A stretch of 64,000 bases of DNA from Carettochelys insculpta (Eukaryota > Chordata > Testudines > Carettochelyidae): NCBI RefSeq assembly GCF_033958435.1, contig NC_134161.1:13082001-13146000 (forward strand), read 5' to 3'. The notes beneath the pieces were generated by a model. It saw only the letters and a program-made list of their open reading frames with translations. It had not been told where the DNA came from and did no database searches. Of this stretch, positions 22,905 through 35,593 are shown one piece after another (the first letter of the stretch is position 1; each line of letters begins with the position of its first letter). The position numbers and the translations under genes were made by a program.

Positions 22905-23294
22905 GGGCGCATCTACATTTGCATTCCTCTTTCGAAAGAGGTATGCAAATGAGACAAATCAAAAATGCAAATGAGGTAAAAATTTGTGTATTTGGCACCT
23001 CATTTGCGTATTCTAATTTCAAAAGAGCTTCTTTCGAAAGAAGAAAGCCAGTGTAGATGCTGCTCTTTCGAAAATAAACCCCATCTTTGAAAGAATCCTT
23101 CTTCCCCTTTAATAAAGGGGAGAAGGATTCTTTCGAAGATGGGTTTACTTTTGAAAGAGCAGCATCTACACTGGCTTTCTTCTTTGAAAAGAAGCTCTTT
23201 TGAAATTAGAATATGCAAATTTATACCTAATTTGTATTTTTATTTCTCATTTGCATGCTTCTTTTGAAAGAGGAATGCAAGTGTAGATGCACCC
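22905..23294. mobile_element. fold-back MITE with TTTCGAAA motifs, copy 2, TAT TSD
   Basis: The left end GGGCGCATCTACATTTGCA and right end 'gcaagtgtagatgcaccc' are inverted, flanked by TAT on both sides (22902-22904 and 23295-23297). The arms are near-palindromic over about 390 bp, with the centre at 'ccttctcccctttattaaa' around 23105. Motifs such as 'ctttcgaaag' and 'atgcaaatgag' repeat in the arms. A 2-3 bp duplication suits the Harbinger or mariner superfamilies. Confidence 0.8.
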
Positions 23295-24227
23295 TATATG
23301 TTCATTCAGCTGTTAAGAAGTCTTATAGGAAATAAACAAAATCTCTTCATTCTAAAAAATTCAAAAATAGAAAATGTTAGCAATTATAGAAAAATAGTGG
23401 TGTAAAGGAACTGAACATAAACCAAATAGTTTAGCGTTGGGGTGCCCAAAGGAAGTTGAGAGAACTTGAGTTCTGGGCCATAAAGAGAGGTGATGTGTTT
23501 TAAAGAATGGATTTGATGAGAGAGCTGCTAGAATCAAAGAGATGCTTGCAAGTCTCTGATGATGAACAATCAGCTTTCTAAGTAATGATGATGGATTCCA
23601 TTTATGAGCCTTAATTATAATCCATGAATTTGAATGACCAAAAATAAGGATATTCTGAAAGTCTGTGTTTGCCAAATTTTGTCTTTTTAGCCAAACTATA
23701 GATTTTTTTCTTTTAAAGTATTGCAACTTCTAGGCTGTCTTTGAAATCTATCAGTGTGTAGCAAACCTTTCTCTGAAAAATGATTCCTAGTATTCATTAA
23801 TGACAATCTATGCAAATTTTTATTTGCTTTCCTGCTGTACTAAATAGTGCATATTGTATTTATTATAAGTATTTATGTGGCACCCCTCATCCTAGTTTCT
23901 GGGCTTGGAGTAAAGCAACAGAATTTCCGATACACAAGTAGCTAATTGCTCCATGACACCCTCACATATCACAACCTTCAAAAGATTGGGGTGGAAGAGA
24001 TTGCCAATAGACTGATGATGCGGGAGTCCAAGATGGTAGTTATCAAACAGCTGTGACAGAGAGCTGATGCTTAATACTTTCTGAACATCTGGACTTTGCT
24101 CCTGATAAAACTCTTTAGGATTTTACTCATAAGAAAAAGACAAATACTTAGTGCTGCCATGTCAAAAGGGCATAAAAATGGACCACTGAAGGGTGATGGT
24201 TAAGATACAAAAATGCAATAAAATAGC

Positions 24228-24409
24228 AAAACAAAAAGAAGTCAAGTAGCACTTTAAAGACTAGCAAAATAATTTTAGGTGGGTCTTCTCAGTGGGTCTG
24301 TCCCACGAAAGCTCACCTAATAAACTATTTTGCTAGTCTTTAAAGTGCTACTTGACTGCTTTTTGTTTTGATAGTGTATAGACTAGCACGGCTCCCTCTC
24401 TGTTACTAT
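24228..24409 (-). mobile_element. snapback retroelement family, full-structure copy with 13 bp TSD
   Basis: On the - strand it starts with the family head (complement of 'ggctccctctctgttacta'), then a T/A-rich block and an arm ('tagcactttaaagactag' in complement). A core 'tgggtctgtcccacgaaag' follows on the + strand side, then the inverted arm, ending at the A-rich block. The target duplication GC[A/G]ATAAAATAGC is 13 bp with one mismatch (24215-24227 and 24410-24422). It is non-coding. Confidence 0.8.
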
Positions 24410-27167
24410 GCGATAAAATAGCTTTCACTTACACCAGTATAAAATAGAGAGAAAAGAATTCTGAAGCTTTAACAACATTCCTGCTTCCAGCTTCCATCTA
24501 ACGCAAGGTGAAACCTCTTAGGATGTATATTATTTTTACAGTTAGGCTGTTTGTAAAGTGTATTAGAAAAATCTTGTCCAAATTTTAAATAAAACTTGTT
24601 TAAAATTGGAAGAAAATTGTGCGGCTGAACCGTTAAAATATCTAGTCCATTGTTCATAGAAGACTGTTTCATTTTATTCCAGAGGAATGAATAAAGGCAG
24701 GCTCTCTAAAGCACAAATATCTTACTAAATGTTTTCTTTTTGTTTGATAGCATATCAGTATTGACAGTGTAATTACTAAGTACAGAGTCTTGCTTGCAAA
24801 AGTGTGACTTCTGCTCATTTGTATGAAGAGCGGTTTTAGTGGAAAGCTTGTGGATATTGAGGAGGGCTATTAAACTTGGCTGGAAGTGACACTTATGAAG
24901 AAGGTGGCAGATTATCTAGCATGTTATGTGCCTGGATATTAATATAGAAATAGCTTTACAGGAAGACTTCGTAAAATGACAGGGACTTTTGCCAGGAGCA
25001 AGTCTTTTGGGAACCTTCTGGATAGCATTTAGAAGTAATGTACTTCAGGGTACTAGACTGGAGGACTCCAGGACAGTAATGGGCTCCAGGCAGGCTTTTT
25101 TCCCCCCACTAGATTGCTGGCTTGAGTCCAGCCCATGTTAATAGTGGCAGAAAGTTGTTGATGACCAAAGACACTTGTGTTTATTATATTTACACAGCCT
25201 CAGACTCTTCATAGCAGCTTACAAAGATTTAGAGGAAAGCCAGAATCCTTTCAGTGATACGGAGTCCAACTTCCACTGCACAAGTACCCATGTCAGAATA
25301 AACACATACTAATTGGCAGGTTTAGTACCAGTGTCAAAGGGGCCAACGACTGAATGGCTGTGGGGAGGCTGTCTGTTCTCTTACCCGTGGAGAAAGTCCT
25401 TCCAGGCTCATTCACACAAGGAAGAAAGCTTGTGATGTTTAGCATTCATTTTGCTCATCTCTCGCCTATTCTGGCAGAGTACTCTTCACTTTCCAGTGCC
25501 AAAGGCGGAGTTCTTCCTAAGCATTTTGTTTTCCTTGAGTAATTGGTTCATTAAGTAAAACAAAAACAAAAAAACCTCATAATATTAAGTTTGCTGAAAC
25601 AGAACTACAGTCCACCTTTGCTTGAATTGGTTCAAGACTCTTTAGGTCTTTCTTTTGATGGGTGCCTGTATGCTTGTTTATGTATGTCTGGTACGTTGAG
25701 GAGCTGGTCTCAGTTCTTGCTGTCTGATTTGTTTATTGGACTGCTGATTCCTGGTTTTTGTTTTGCTTGATTTTTGCGTGTGTGACAGTCTCTCTTGTTC
25801 AGCCCCAGCACAAATGTATTTTATTTTTTTATTGCAGATTAATCTTTAGCTTTGGTGTTGATGTGGCTAGAGGCGGAGAGGGCAGGAGGCTGAGAGGAGG
25901 AGATACATTTTGCTTCTTAGCTTATTTAAGAAATCCAATCATATTTCATCAAATACAGTGTAACATTTTCCCATGAAAGTCAGGGAATGAAAGATATCAG
26001 TAGATATAAAAGAAAATGTTTACAAGTAAACAATACATAGAACAGGTAAAACCAGCACATTGTCAAACCTGTCCTACCTATCACAGTCATTGCTGTATAC
26101 GAAATTACAGTTTGTATATTATGGTAAAATTATGGGCTAGAATCTATCAGAGTTTTGGGTGACAGAGTAAAGTCTCCAGGGACCAGAATAGGGAAGATTT
26201 CTTCAGGTAGCGAAGTCCTGCTGTCCCAGGAACTTAGGGAACCCACCTAAATAACCAGGCTTGTTTTATTTAGAGGAAGGGAAGAAAGAACTGATTTTTC
26301 GAAGGGAAACTTCCACTTTTCTCTGATAGAACTGAGATCCGAACCTTTTATTATCTTATTTGAAAACTTTGTCTTTTTCAAATTGTGGTTTCAAGTTCAG
26401 TTGATTTGTATAATTGAGCTTCTATTGAATTTGATAGTTTTGCATGACTGTTTTTCTGAAGCAGGACAGAACTTTTGTTCTGTAAGTAGACATCTTTTTT
26501 TAATTTAACCATGAATAGGGAAGCATGCTCAAGCTTTATTTCTCCTCAGTTATACACAGTTTCTCCCACAGTTATACCCCAGTGCTTATATAAATCCTTG
26601 CGAGGAGCACTATAATTCTTTTTGGCATGCAAATAAGCACATTAAGCATCCCACTTAGTTTTAGATTTCCTCTACAAAAATAGTACCTTAGAAGTGAAAA
26701 AAACACCTAATTTTGGTTTCCTTTTATTCTTTTAGTTCATACTATTTGCAAGTTGCAATTGCAGGACTCATTTTCAATACCGTGGTCAGGTATCACTGAT
26801 GGCGGGCTGAGAACAGTTAAGTATTTGTTATAAGAATGTAGTGAAGGTGAGAGGGCACAGAAGTCAACCTTTGATCCTCGCTGCTCAAGTGTTGTTATTG
26901 TGTTTATGCCAATGATCTAGGTATGACCGTTTGTGTTCAGGTAATTGATGCACTTTATGTAAGATATAAATTGTACATGCAGAAAAAAATTGCGAGCTTA
27001 TTTAACATGCCAGAGTTGCATGTGATGCCTTTTAAATGTATTAAAAAAAACTTAATTTGGTCGAAACATTAAATTTCAAGCTTTTATCAAACCTAAGTCC
27101 AAACATAAAACTGGCTTGACGGATTATAATTAACAATAAATTGTGCATTTTTTTAATTCATCTAAAG

Positions 27168-27452
27168 CAGTAGTTCTCAACCTGGGTTCCCTGAGGGTAT
27201 TTTAGGGGGTCTGTGGAAAAAATAAAAGGTACATTAAAATAATAGAAAATAAGTTTTAAATAAATTGCAAAGTTAAAATTATTATTGTTAAATTAAATAT
27301 CTTCCAATGCTATTGCTATCTGAAAATCTATGTTGTGGTTTCCTCTTTCATTTAAGGAAGTGTACGTAGCGGCTAGAATTGGCTTTGATGGGGGTCCATG
27401 GATGTTTTAGGGTGTTGGGGGGCCACACGGGTGAAAAGATTGGGAACCACTG
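27168..27452. mobile_element. hAT (Charlie-type) DNA element remnant
   Basis: The left end CAGTAGTTCTCAACCTGGG and right end 'attgggaaccactg' are the inverted termini typical of Charlie-type hAT elements. The flanks atctaaag-like and atctgaac-like agree at 6 of 8 positions when aligned. The interior is A/T-rich and non-coding. Confidence 0.8.
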
Positions 27453-27806
27453 ATCTGAACTGATGATAGTAACGTAGGTAAATTGTTTACATGTTATAAA
27501 TGGGTAGCATCCTTTTAAGCAGTTTCAGACCAAGTGAAACAATTCATATTCTGATATGTCATTAACTACACTTTACTGTTACTGTTGTGATTGCACAGAA
27601 ATTACATAACCATGAAACTTTGCTACTAGTTTGATGGAAAACATTGAAATTACTATGATTATAATTAATTGGCAAGTATTACTTTAGGTTTTAAATGAGT
27701 TCATATAACCTAGTGTTATAAAAAACCTGCAGTGTGAATGTGTTGGAAATAAGTTTGCTAAAGGACATAATAACCAAAGTAATATTGCATATGTTATGAA
27801 TGAAAA

Positions 27807-28127
27807 CAGAGTGAGCTCTTTCATATCCGGCAGTCCCGCGATTGGGAGGTTGCTGGATAGTCTTTTTTTTTTCTGGATAATAGAAAGGTATACCTAGCAA
27901 TGCATAACAGTAAAGAAATACAAGGTTAGATATTAAGAAAAAAACATACTTTATTTACCAACAGCAGTAGTATTGTACACTGTAAACTCATCCTGTATCT
28001 GCTGTATTTATTTGTCTTTACCTTCATTATATTGTACTTATTGAAAACCTAACTAAAATTTACTTATGGTTAAAGTGCTGGTTGAGAGTTCTGCATGATA
28101 GAATGCTGGATATGAAAGAGTTTACTG
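27807..28127. mobile_element. Tigger/pogo-like MITE
   Basis: The left end 'gagctctttcatatccggca' is the inverted partner of the right end 'gctggatatgaaagagttta', which closes at ACTGT followed by TA. TA-flanked CAGT-type ends are typical of Tc1/mariner (pogo/Tigger). The interior shows no transposase frame. Confidence 0.75.
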
Positions 28128-28223
28128 TAGTGGGTAAACAGTGTCATGAAAAAATGTGTCTTATACTAACCTGTGGAATCTCAGTGAATGAACTTGAAAC
28201 ATGGATCATTTAAGTGCTGTTAA

Positions 28224-28426
28224 AAACAAAAAGCGGTCAAGTAGCACTTTAAAGACTAGCAAAATAGTTTATTAGGTGAGCTTTCCTGGGAGAGACCCAC
28301 TTCTTCAGGTGGGTCTGTCCCACGAAAGCTCACCTAAATAAACTATTTTGCTAGTCTTTAAAGTGCTGTTTGACCGCTTTTTGTTTGGATAGTGTATAGA
28401 CTAGCACGGCTCCCTCTCTGTTACTA
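28224..28426 (-). mobile_element. snapback retroelement family, full-structure copy
   Basis: This has the same layout as the copy at 24228: - strand head, arm, core and inverted arm, ending at the A-rich block 'aaaaacaaaaag'. The two arms (28232-28308 and 28309-28380) pair over almost their whole length. The core is duplicated tail to tail ('cccacttcttcag' against 'gtgggtctgtcccacgaaag'). The flanks TTTAAGTGCTGTTAA and TTTGAGTGTTAA form an imperfect duplication. Confidence 0.78.
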
Positions 28427-28439
28427 TTTGAGTGTTAAT

Positions 28440-29050
28440 AGAAATTGCATAGAAGATAAGTCTTTTTTGAGGGTAGAGGCCCTACCCCAGTGCCGCAGGT
28501 GCGGGGCCCACCTTTGCCACTGCTCCCACTCTTCTCCTGGTTCCCCCTCATTCCTCTTCTGCCCCCTCTCCTGTGCAGCGTGAGCCAGGGATTACCTGCA
28601 GGTGTGTGGCAGCCTGCTGTGTTCCACTGCAACGCCTTCTCCTGGACAGCTGCACTCTGCTTCATCTCAGTAAAGCAAAGCACAGTCAACTAGGAGGTGG
28701 TGTTGCCGCCGAATAGAGCAGACTGCTGCGTTGCTTAAGTTCCCACCCCCACGTTGAGTGCAGGGGTGGAAGGGAGTACCCTTGTTGCTGCCCCACATCA
28801 GGTAATCCCCCGAGTCCCATCCATATGATGTTTGAGGTGGCCGCTATAGGACATGCCAAAGCACAGGGCCTGGAGCACCCACTTCAAATCGTCCTGTGGA
28901 TGGTATAGCTCTCTTGGAGTGGTGTTGGGTAGGAGAAATAGAAGAGGGGGGTGTTCCTTTATTATGTATAAAGAATTAATTACTTTGAAAAATAACGAAA
29001 ATAACCCAACAACCTTAGAATATCAGATCTCGTCTTCCAGCAAAATCAGA
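28440..29050. other. intron 1 stretch, unrecognised
   Basis: A moderately GC-rich 600 bp stretch with short open frames on both strands and no recognisable protein or repeat. It may be a decayed insertion because it is richer in C than its surroundings. Confidence 0.3.
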
Positions 29051-29053
29051 GAT

Positions 29054-29211
29054 AAAGGCCTGGTCTACACTGCACTTTATATCTAACTTTGTAAGAGTCT
29101 AGACTAAAATGTTGCTACCACTGAGGTAAATCACCCTCTACACCTCTCTGAGAGGAAAAGTGCTTAGGTCAATATACCTAGGTTGACCTAGTTTCAGTAT
29201 AGACCAGTGAT
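29054..29211. mobile_element. MITE of the 'GGCCTGGTCTACACT' type
   Basis: The left end GGCCTGGTCTACACTGCA and the right end 'cagtatagaccagtg' are inverted partners. The interior ('aggtcaatatacctaggttg') is like the related copies near 29740-29830 and 43607. It is non-coding. Confidence 0.65.
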
Positions 29212-29734
29212 GGGTAATGTAGGCTAGTGAGCAAGTCTCATGAACTGCTCTCCTTCATCTCAGTGGGCCCCAGGACTGTTGCAACCAAGGCGGTCTCGCA
29301 GGATAGGGCAGTTTTGCTAGCCATGCTTGCATACCTAGAATATGCAGGGCGTACCGATTGAACCATAGCAGTGCTTTGTTTGAATCACAGAGGAAGTGCA
29401 CAGCTCTCACAATTGTTGTGTGTAGTCAGCACAAAGCTCACTTTGCATGCCCTAGCTTTACTTGCATGTCATTTTAGTAATACTGGTAGGAAGAAAACTA
29501 TGTGGGTTTAAACCAGCTGAATCAAACAATCCTGCAGGTGAGCAACAGTGAACAAAATGTCTTAGACTTCACATAGAACCTGGATGGACCGCATATGGCC
29601 CACAACCAGTGTAGGCAGTTCATTGCATACATCTGCTGTTGCTGCAGTCGTCCCAGTTTCAGAAGTCGTCCCAGTGCCCCACATTGACATTTAAGTGGCT
29701 GCAGGTGTTCTGTTGAGGACATGCACTGCTGACC

Positions 29735-29832
29735 GAAAGCACGTTGTGTGGATGTACCAACACAGTTTAATTACTGTGGCTGTATGTTGATGTAGCTTAG
29801 GTTGACTTGATTTTGTAGTGTAGACAAGTAAA
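29735..29832 (-). mobile_element. MITE fragment, 'GTAGTGTAGACAAG' end
   Basis: The segment 'taggttgacttgattttgta' followed by 'gtgtagacaag' is the right half of a turtle MITE of the GTCTACAC type. The left end is missing or unrecognised. Confidence 0.45.
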
Positions 29833-30155
29833 AGACCTTTTTCAATAAGCTGCTGAAGGGGAAGAGGTATCAAAGTGCCTTTTTCCCCAAAAATCACTTG
29901 GAAGTACAAATGCCATCACCTGCCAAAACAATAAAAACAATACGGCGTGGCACAGTCCCATTTCCCCAGAGCATTTCCAGATGAGAATATTTTAAGACAA
30001 GTTACTTGATAGCAAACTCCCAAGTGGAAAATATTTTTGTGAATGTTAGTCTGCGGTATCCTGTAATAAATACTTTGAGTGTCCAGATTGGCATTACAAA
30101 TGTTAGCTAACTCAAGTTAAATGGTTATCCATTTACTTGAAGTTAAAAAGTTCTA

Positions 30156-30475
30156 CAGGTTGCATCTCCTAAAAACAGCACTCTCTGGTCCAGCAAAATA
30201 TCTGGTACAACAAGACTAGGGGTGCTCCTGGACCAGAGAGCCGGGGCAGAAGGGAAGTTGTAGCTGGCTGGGGACAGTGTAGGCTGGCCCAGAAGGCAGC
30301 CCCAAGGGGGGCTGCCCCTCTTCCCGTGGTTTCTCCAAAAGTGGCAGTGCAGGCAGGGGGTGAGGTGAGGGAGGTAGCTTGTGGGCCTATGCAGGGAACC
30401 TTCTCTGGTCCAGCAAATTCTCTTATTTGGGACCAGTCAGGTCCCAACCATGGCGGGCCAGAGACGTGCAACCTG
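30156..30475. mobile_element. Tigger-like MITE
   Basis: The left end CAGGTTGCATCTCCTAA and right end 'gagacgtgcaacctg' are inverted, with TA before the left end. The interior contains 'ctctggtccagcaaa' near both ends, a pattern shared with the elements at 35594, 40920 and 49827. The open frame on the - strand (30169-30600) is incidental. Confidence 0.7.
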
Positions 30476-33400
30476 TGCTCTTGACAAACCCTCAGTTGTT
30501 CAGTTTCAGTAGATCCAGCATAAGCAGGGACACTAATGTTGAAGTCCTGTTTTTCTTTCAGACATTCTTTATACATCATGAAGAAGCAAAGAAAGAACAA
30601 ATGTAACTGTCTTTTTAAATAGCCTACATAACTAGATCAGCCAAATGTTAAGGCCAACAGTTTTAATTTTGAGTGCTTAAATTTAGGTAACTAAATCCAG
30701 TTAAGCAATCAAAATTGTAAATATTTCTTTACATGAATATTAAACTGGCCAACATGATTATCCCGTTTATTGTAGGGCATATATATTGTGCATGAGGAAA
30801 ATAAATAGTTCTGTTAATCTTTGTTTCTCAAATGAGAATTGAGTAATACTGTACACATAGTAAGAATATTAACGTTTTAATTTTCCAGTTAACGGTGCAA
30901 CCTTAATATTTTAAATAAGGTGGGGTTTTTTGCAATGAATTATTCTCAAAGTTGGTGCTAATGAGCAAAAATCTCCACAGCGTGTATACCAGAGTGGGTG
31001 GTTTGGAATAGCAGTGTTCTGCGTGTACTATTTTATATATCTCAGGAAATGTTTGTTTTTTAAATATGAATGCCTACGCATTACTGCAAAGAAATACTGC
31101 AGAGCTTTTCTAGAGCTAATTGATATATCGAGCACCTTGTATTTAGACTGAATAAATGAACTTGACTGCAGCAGGAAAATTTTCTTACTGCCTTCTGGAC
31201 TTTGTCAGACTATTTGCAGTTCTGTGGTCTTCCTGACACTGGGATTCTTTCTTAATTTTTCCAAAATACTTGTGATGTAATATTTTATCTAATTACTGGT
31301 GTTGGAAGGAACAGAAATGTTACTAATTTTTTAAAATAATTGACTGTCCTTTTAATCATTTTGAGGAGTGAAATTAAAATTCTACTAGTGCTGACAAGAT
31401 TTGTAACAGGCGTCTAAGACCAAATGACTGTCGAACATTCCCGACTCTTCTCCCCTTTGTTTTAGCAATTTTTCTTTGAGAATGGCGATGAAGTTTGTGC
31501 TGATGAAGACTAGCTGTTAAGTGAACACATCTGGCAGTAGTGTTCGGCTATAATTCCAAAAGTATAAAATTGAAGCAATTTAAATTGATTTTAATGAAAG
31601 AAGTTGTGGCAAGATTTTTGTGTCTAAAATGTTAACTTGATAATTAGACCTTTCCATAGACTAGATGCTATAGTTGTATTTAACATCATGTGTTCCATCT
31701 AGTACAATTCTAGCACAAACTGCTTCCAAGCACACATCCTTCAGAAGTAGCTCCACAAATACTGGAGTTCCCACTGGAGTAGCGCCGGACGAAGGCCATT
31801 TGTGTCAGCTTTATTGTGTTATTGTCCATGTGGATGGAGCTAATACCATATTACAACATGCAAGTCAGATTACTCTTCCATAGGCCCTTTGCACTGTGGG
31901 AGTGACCTCTTTGGCCAAGTAGCTAGCCTTGATTGCTCTGGGGTCAGCAGAGCCAGAAACCATCCACTTGTGTTTAAATTTCCCTAAATGGTCATGTGCA
32001 TACCAGCTGTATACTGATTCCACAGCCACAAGTTTTTTGGAAACTGCTAAGCAAACTGCTTCATGCTTAATCTGTAAATACCTGCTATAAAATTATAGTA
32101 CTTGACAATTAGCTACCTGCAGTGCTTCTAGCATGTTAATTGTGGACATCGTAATTTTACCTGTCTTTTGGGCCAGTGCAACCGTAGTACAGGACTCCTT
32201 AAACAGGACAAAGGTTGGCTCTTCGTTGTATCAAAAATAGTGTCAGTAAATTGAAAAATAGGTCTAAATTTACATGGTTCATTGTGGAGAAAATTTGTAA
32301 ATTGGAAGTTTGTAAATCAAGGGATGGGTGTAATGATGAACTTCAGACTAGAGTGGGGTGGTACTTTAAACAGAAAAGGCTTGTCTCCACCATAAGCTGT
32401 GCATGCCAGTTCTGAAAATAGGGAATGAGAACAGAACTCTGAAGTGATGCGCTCCAGAGAGAAGTTTCATGTTGGGAAAATGTATTTATGGTTAAATTTG
32501 CAAACCTGATTATTTTATTGAGGTTAAATCACATTTGGTAGCTAATGTTAATCTTACTGCAAGCAGTGCTTTCTTGGACTTGTATCTGGCATTACAAAAC
32601 ATTATAGTCTTTACAGTTTCAGATTGTCTTGTTACAGATGGGCAGCTCTCTCTGCCTCCATTGAAGTTGTGCTTAAAACCGTACATTTGTTTTACTTGCA
32701 CTTGAGATAATTCTGTGCCACTACCAGACCTCAGGCGCTGCTTGTCATTTTCCCGCTTCCTGCCCCCCGACACCCAAATTCCTCATTGGGGTACAGACTT
32801 TCCCCTTGCTGTCCCTCACTTCTTCACTGGGAGATAATCTGGGCTCAGACTTCCCACTCAGTCCTTCACCAGGAGTTGGCCTGAGTGTGGACTTTCCCCC
32901 TCATCCAGAAAGAGCGTGGCCTTGGACTCTTTCTTCCCATTTCCCTCCCCAACCCTCACTCAGAGGTAACAGGGCTCTGGCTGTCAGCAGCAGCGCAGAA
33001 GAAAGGGTGGCAATGGGATGCAACATCTGCTGTATCAACAGATAACACTTTTCACATTGCCTGTCTTCTGTGCTGCTGTTGGTGTGCCACTGCCTTCAGA
33101 GCTGCTTGCCTGGCCAGCAGCCACTGTGCTCAGCTCTGCCTTCAGAGCATCCCTGGGGAAAGGACATGGGGGAGCATAAACGAACATAGCTAAAAAGGGG
33201 AACCTGATCAAATAAGTTTGAAAGCCACTGATGTAATGTAGTCATTCTGTGCATGTGGGCTTAACTCATACCTGCTGCTTGAGTGTTCCCTTCATCTGTG
33301 AGGAAGCTATGCAGCTACTTGCAGAATCATTTGAGAGCTCATCTGAGGGCTGTCTTCTTGCTGGGCATTCCTCACATAGGATTCTGGGGCAGTCTTGCTA

Positions 33401-33886
33401 GACTATCTGCTAGTACCTCAAGCTGGCAAGTGACTTGGAAATCCAGGAAAAGGACTTCTTTGTTTGACAGCTCTATTCCCTGTAAGGATTCAGGCTAGTG
33501 AAGCGCTGGCTGTAGTGGAAGCATCCTTGAAAGAATTAAGAGAACCTTCCTGCCTGCCAGAGAATCTTAGGACTTTCCAGGACACATGGTAGGAGTTGAG
33601 AAACAGACCCCTCTGCAGGCAGTCTCCCTGGGCACTTGCTGAAGTCTCTTAGAAGTCTGTGTAGTCATCTGTGAGGCACTGCAATTTGTTGTGGTTTTGG
33701 AACCTCAGAGATGCATCTCCAGAAAGCACTGGTGCTAAAATGGTGCATTGTAGAGCTAGCGAGGTTATGGGGTATAACAGCAGGCTCATGTGTAGACACA
33801 CCAGTGTTTTGAATAGTCAAGCTGATTAATAAGCTTCTTACAGTTAAGATAACAATGGTGTCAGTATTGCTTCAGCTACAGTATAA

Positions 33887-34255
33887 GTAGTAGTCTCCAA
33901 TCTTTTTTGATGGAAGGACGGAGTTTCCCCTAACGTCTTGAATGCCCTGCTCTGTTGCCAGCCAGGAGCCACCTATGGTAAGTGCCTCTCAGCCAGAGCC
34001 TGCACCCTAGCCACCTGCCTCCGGTCAGAATCCCCTCTAGTACCCAAACTACCTCCCCAACTCTGCATCCTTCCTGCATCTGTCTCCCAGGTCAGAACCC
34101 CATGCAATCCCCACAGCCCTTCCTGCCTGGAACTCCCACCTTCACCCAAACTCCATCCCAGACCCCATGCAGCTTTCACTAATATAATAAGAAAGTACAG
34201 CCCATAATGACCCTGTGGCTGCCCTGCAAATACTTTTGCCCACCCTTGGTCTAGA
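33887..34255. mobile_element. possible hAT-like remnant
   Basis: The 3' part 'atacttttgcccacccttgg' resembles the inverted end of hAT elements (compare 'actttgctcacccctg' at 17296). The start 'tctccaatcttttttgatgg' is a plausible but weak partner. The CT-rich middle has open frames on both strands without protein similarity. Confidence 0.35.
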
Positions 34256-34335
34256 TGGTGCGTGGCCCTGCCATAAGTGCCATGGAGTGGAGCTGATGAT
34301 CTCTTGAAGTTCCTTCAAATCCTATGGTTCAGTTA
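34249..34335 (+). mobile_element. CR1 LINE 3' UTR fragment
   Basis: The order 'tctagatggtg', 'ggccctgccataag', 'gatctcttgaagttcc' and 'cctatggttcag' is the CR1 3' UTR and tail. Only about 90 bp survive, abutting the preceding element. Confidence 0.65.
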
Positions 34336-34389
34336 TCCCTAAAGATAGCAGGTTTGTAGTCCATAGATTCCATTGCAAGAGAGTGAATA

Positions 34390-34760
34390 CAGTAAACCCT
34401 CAATTTTACAGACTCCGATTTAGCAGACTTCGGGAACAATGTACGTCCACCAGCCCCCGCCCATTGTTCCCAAAGCCTGCTTCATCAGGGCATGTAAAAT
34501 CCTAAAGCCTGCCATACACCCTTTCAAAAAAAGTAAGGAACTTACCAGGGCATCACTTCCAGCTGGTGTGGTCCAATGCAGTTAAGCCCTCCATGGCAGC
34601 CTGGGCCACCGGCACCACATGCTCCTCCCGCCAGGGGTAGGGTGGGTAAGCAAGCATCTTTGGGCATGGGCAAGTGGGCAGTAATTCTTCATATTTAACA
34701 GACTTTCGGGTTTAATGGACACCCCTTTTCTCATTAGTCAGTTAAATCAAGGGTTTACTG
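34390..34760. mobile_element. Tigger-like MITE, TA TSD
   Basis: The left end CAGTAAACCCTCAATTTTA and right end 'taaatcaagggtttactg' are inverted and flanked by TA on both sides (34388-34389 and 34761-34762). This is the pogo/Tigger signature. It is 371 bp and non-coding. Confidence 0.85.
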
Positions 34761-34784
34761 TATAGCATATTGAAATATGAAGAT

Positions 34785-35005
34785 ACCTATCTCATAGTAC
34801 TGGAAGGAACCTTCAGAGGTCATTGAGTCAAGTCCCCTGCCTTCACAGCAAGACCTATCACCATGTGTGACAGATTTTATTTTTTAACCTTTTTGCCCCA
34901 GATCCTTAAATGCCCCCACTCCCCAGCCCCCCCAAGGATTGAACTCTCAACCTGGGTTTAGCAGGCCAATGCTCACACCACATAATTGCGTGCAGGGAGA
35001 TCCTG
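34785..35005 (-). mobile_element. turtle tRNA-derived SINE with CR1-like tail
   Basis: On the - strand the head contains a B-box-like GAGTTCAATCC preceded by 'gcattggcctgctaaaccc', as in tRNA-derived SINEs. The body ends in a CR1-type 3' tail (complement of 'tactggaaggaacc' and 'agaggtcattgagtcaag'). A tRNA head joined to a CR1-like tail is the known structure of cryptodire turtle polIII SINEs, mobilised by CR1 machinery. The copy is diverged. Confidence 0.7.
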
Positions 35006-35593
35006 CAGTATTGACCTGCCCCTCCCCCTTTTTTAATAAGTACTATCCTACTACCCTGTAGGTTTTGTCCACACTGAAGCTCAAACTGGGCTACTGAACT
35101 GGCTTATAAAAGTGTTTTAAACCAGATTCAGCATGTGGTGTTCTTGAGCGAGTGTAAATTAGAGACCTTTGTCGGATAAAGCTGTCATCTTGCATATTTT
35201 TTTTGTATTCCTTTGAAAATACAGAGCAAAATCGACTTTCACTTTTAGGAGACTCCAGTGGCAAAGTTGCTTCATGGTCTCACCTGAAAAAGAACCAATT
35301 TCACAGTATAAATTGCATGTCACAAAGATGAGTCTTCCGTTACAAAGAGAAATTAAAAAGCAGGCAGCAAATGAGAAGCAAAAGTGTTGGTATATGAAAG
35401 AGGACAGGCAATGTAAGATAGAGAATGCTGAAGACTGACCTATTTATTCATACTGTGCTTTGTACAGTTTATACTTTCAGATATGTTTGTAGTTTCTAGG
35501 CATTAAAATGTTATATCTAAGTCATTGAAAAATAAGTACTCTAGAGGACAAGAGCAGGCAGATGTGATTTGTTTGAAATGTTTTAAATTGCTG

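Noticed and set aside
30169..30600. 143 aa ORF on the - strand
   Set aside because: It lies almost wholly within a Tigger-like MITE and continues into flanking intron, so it is incidental.
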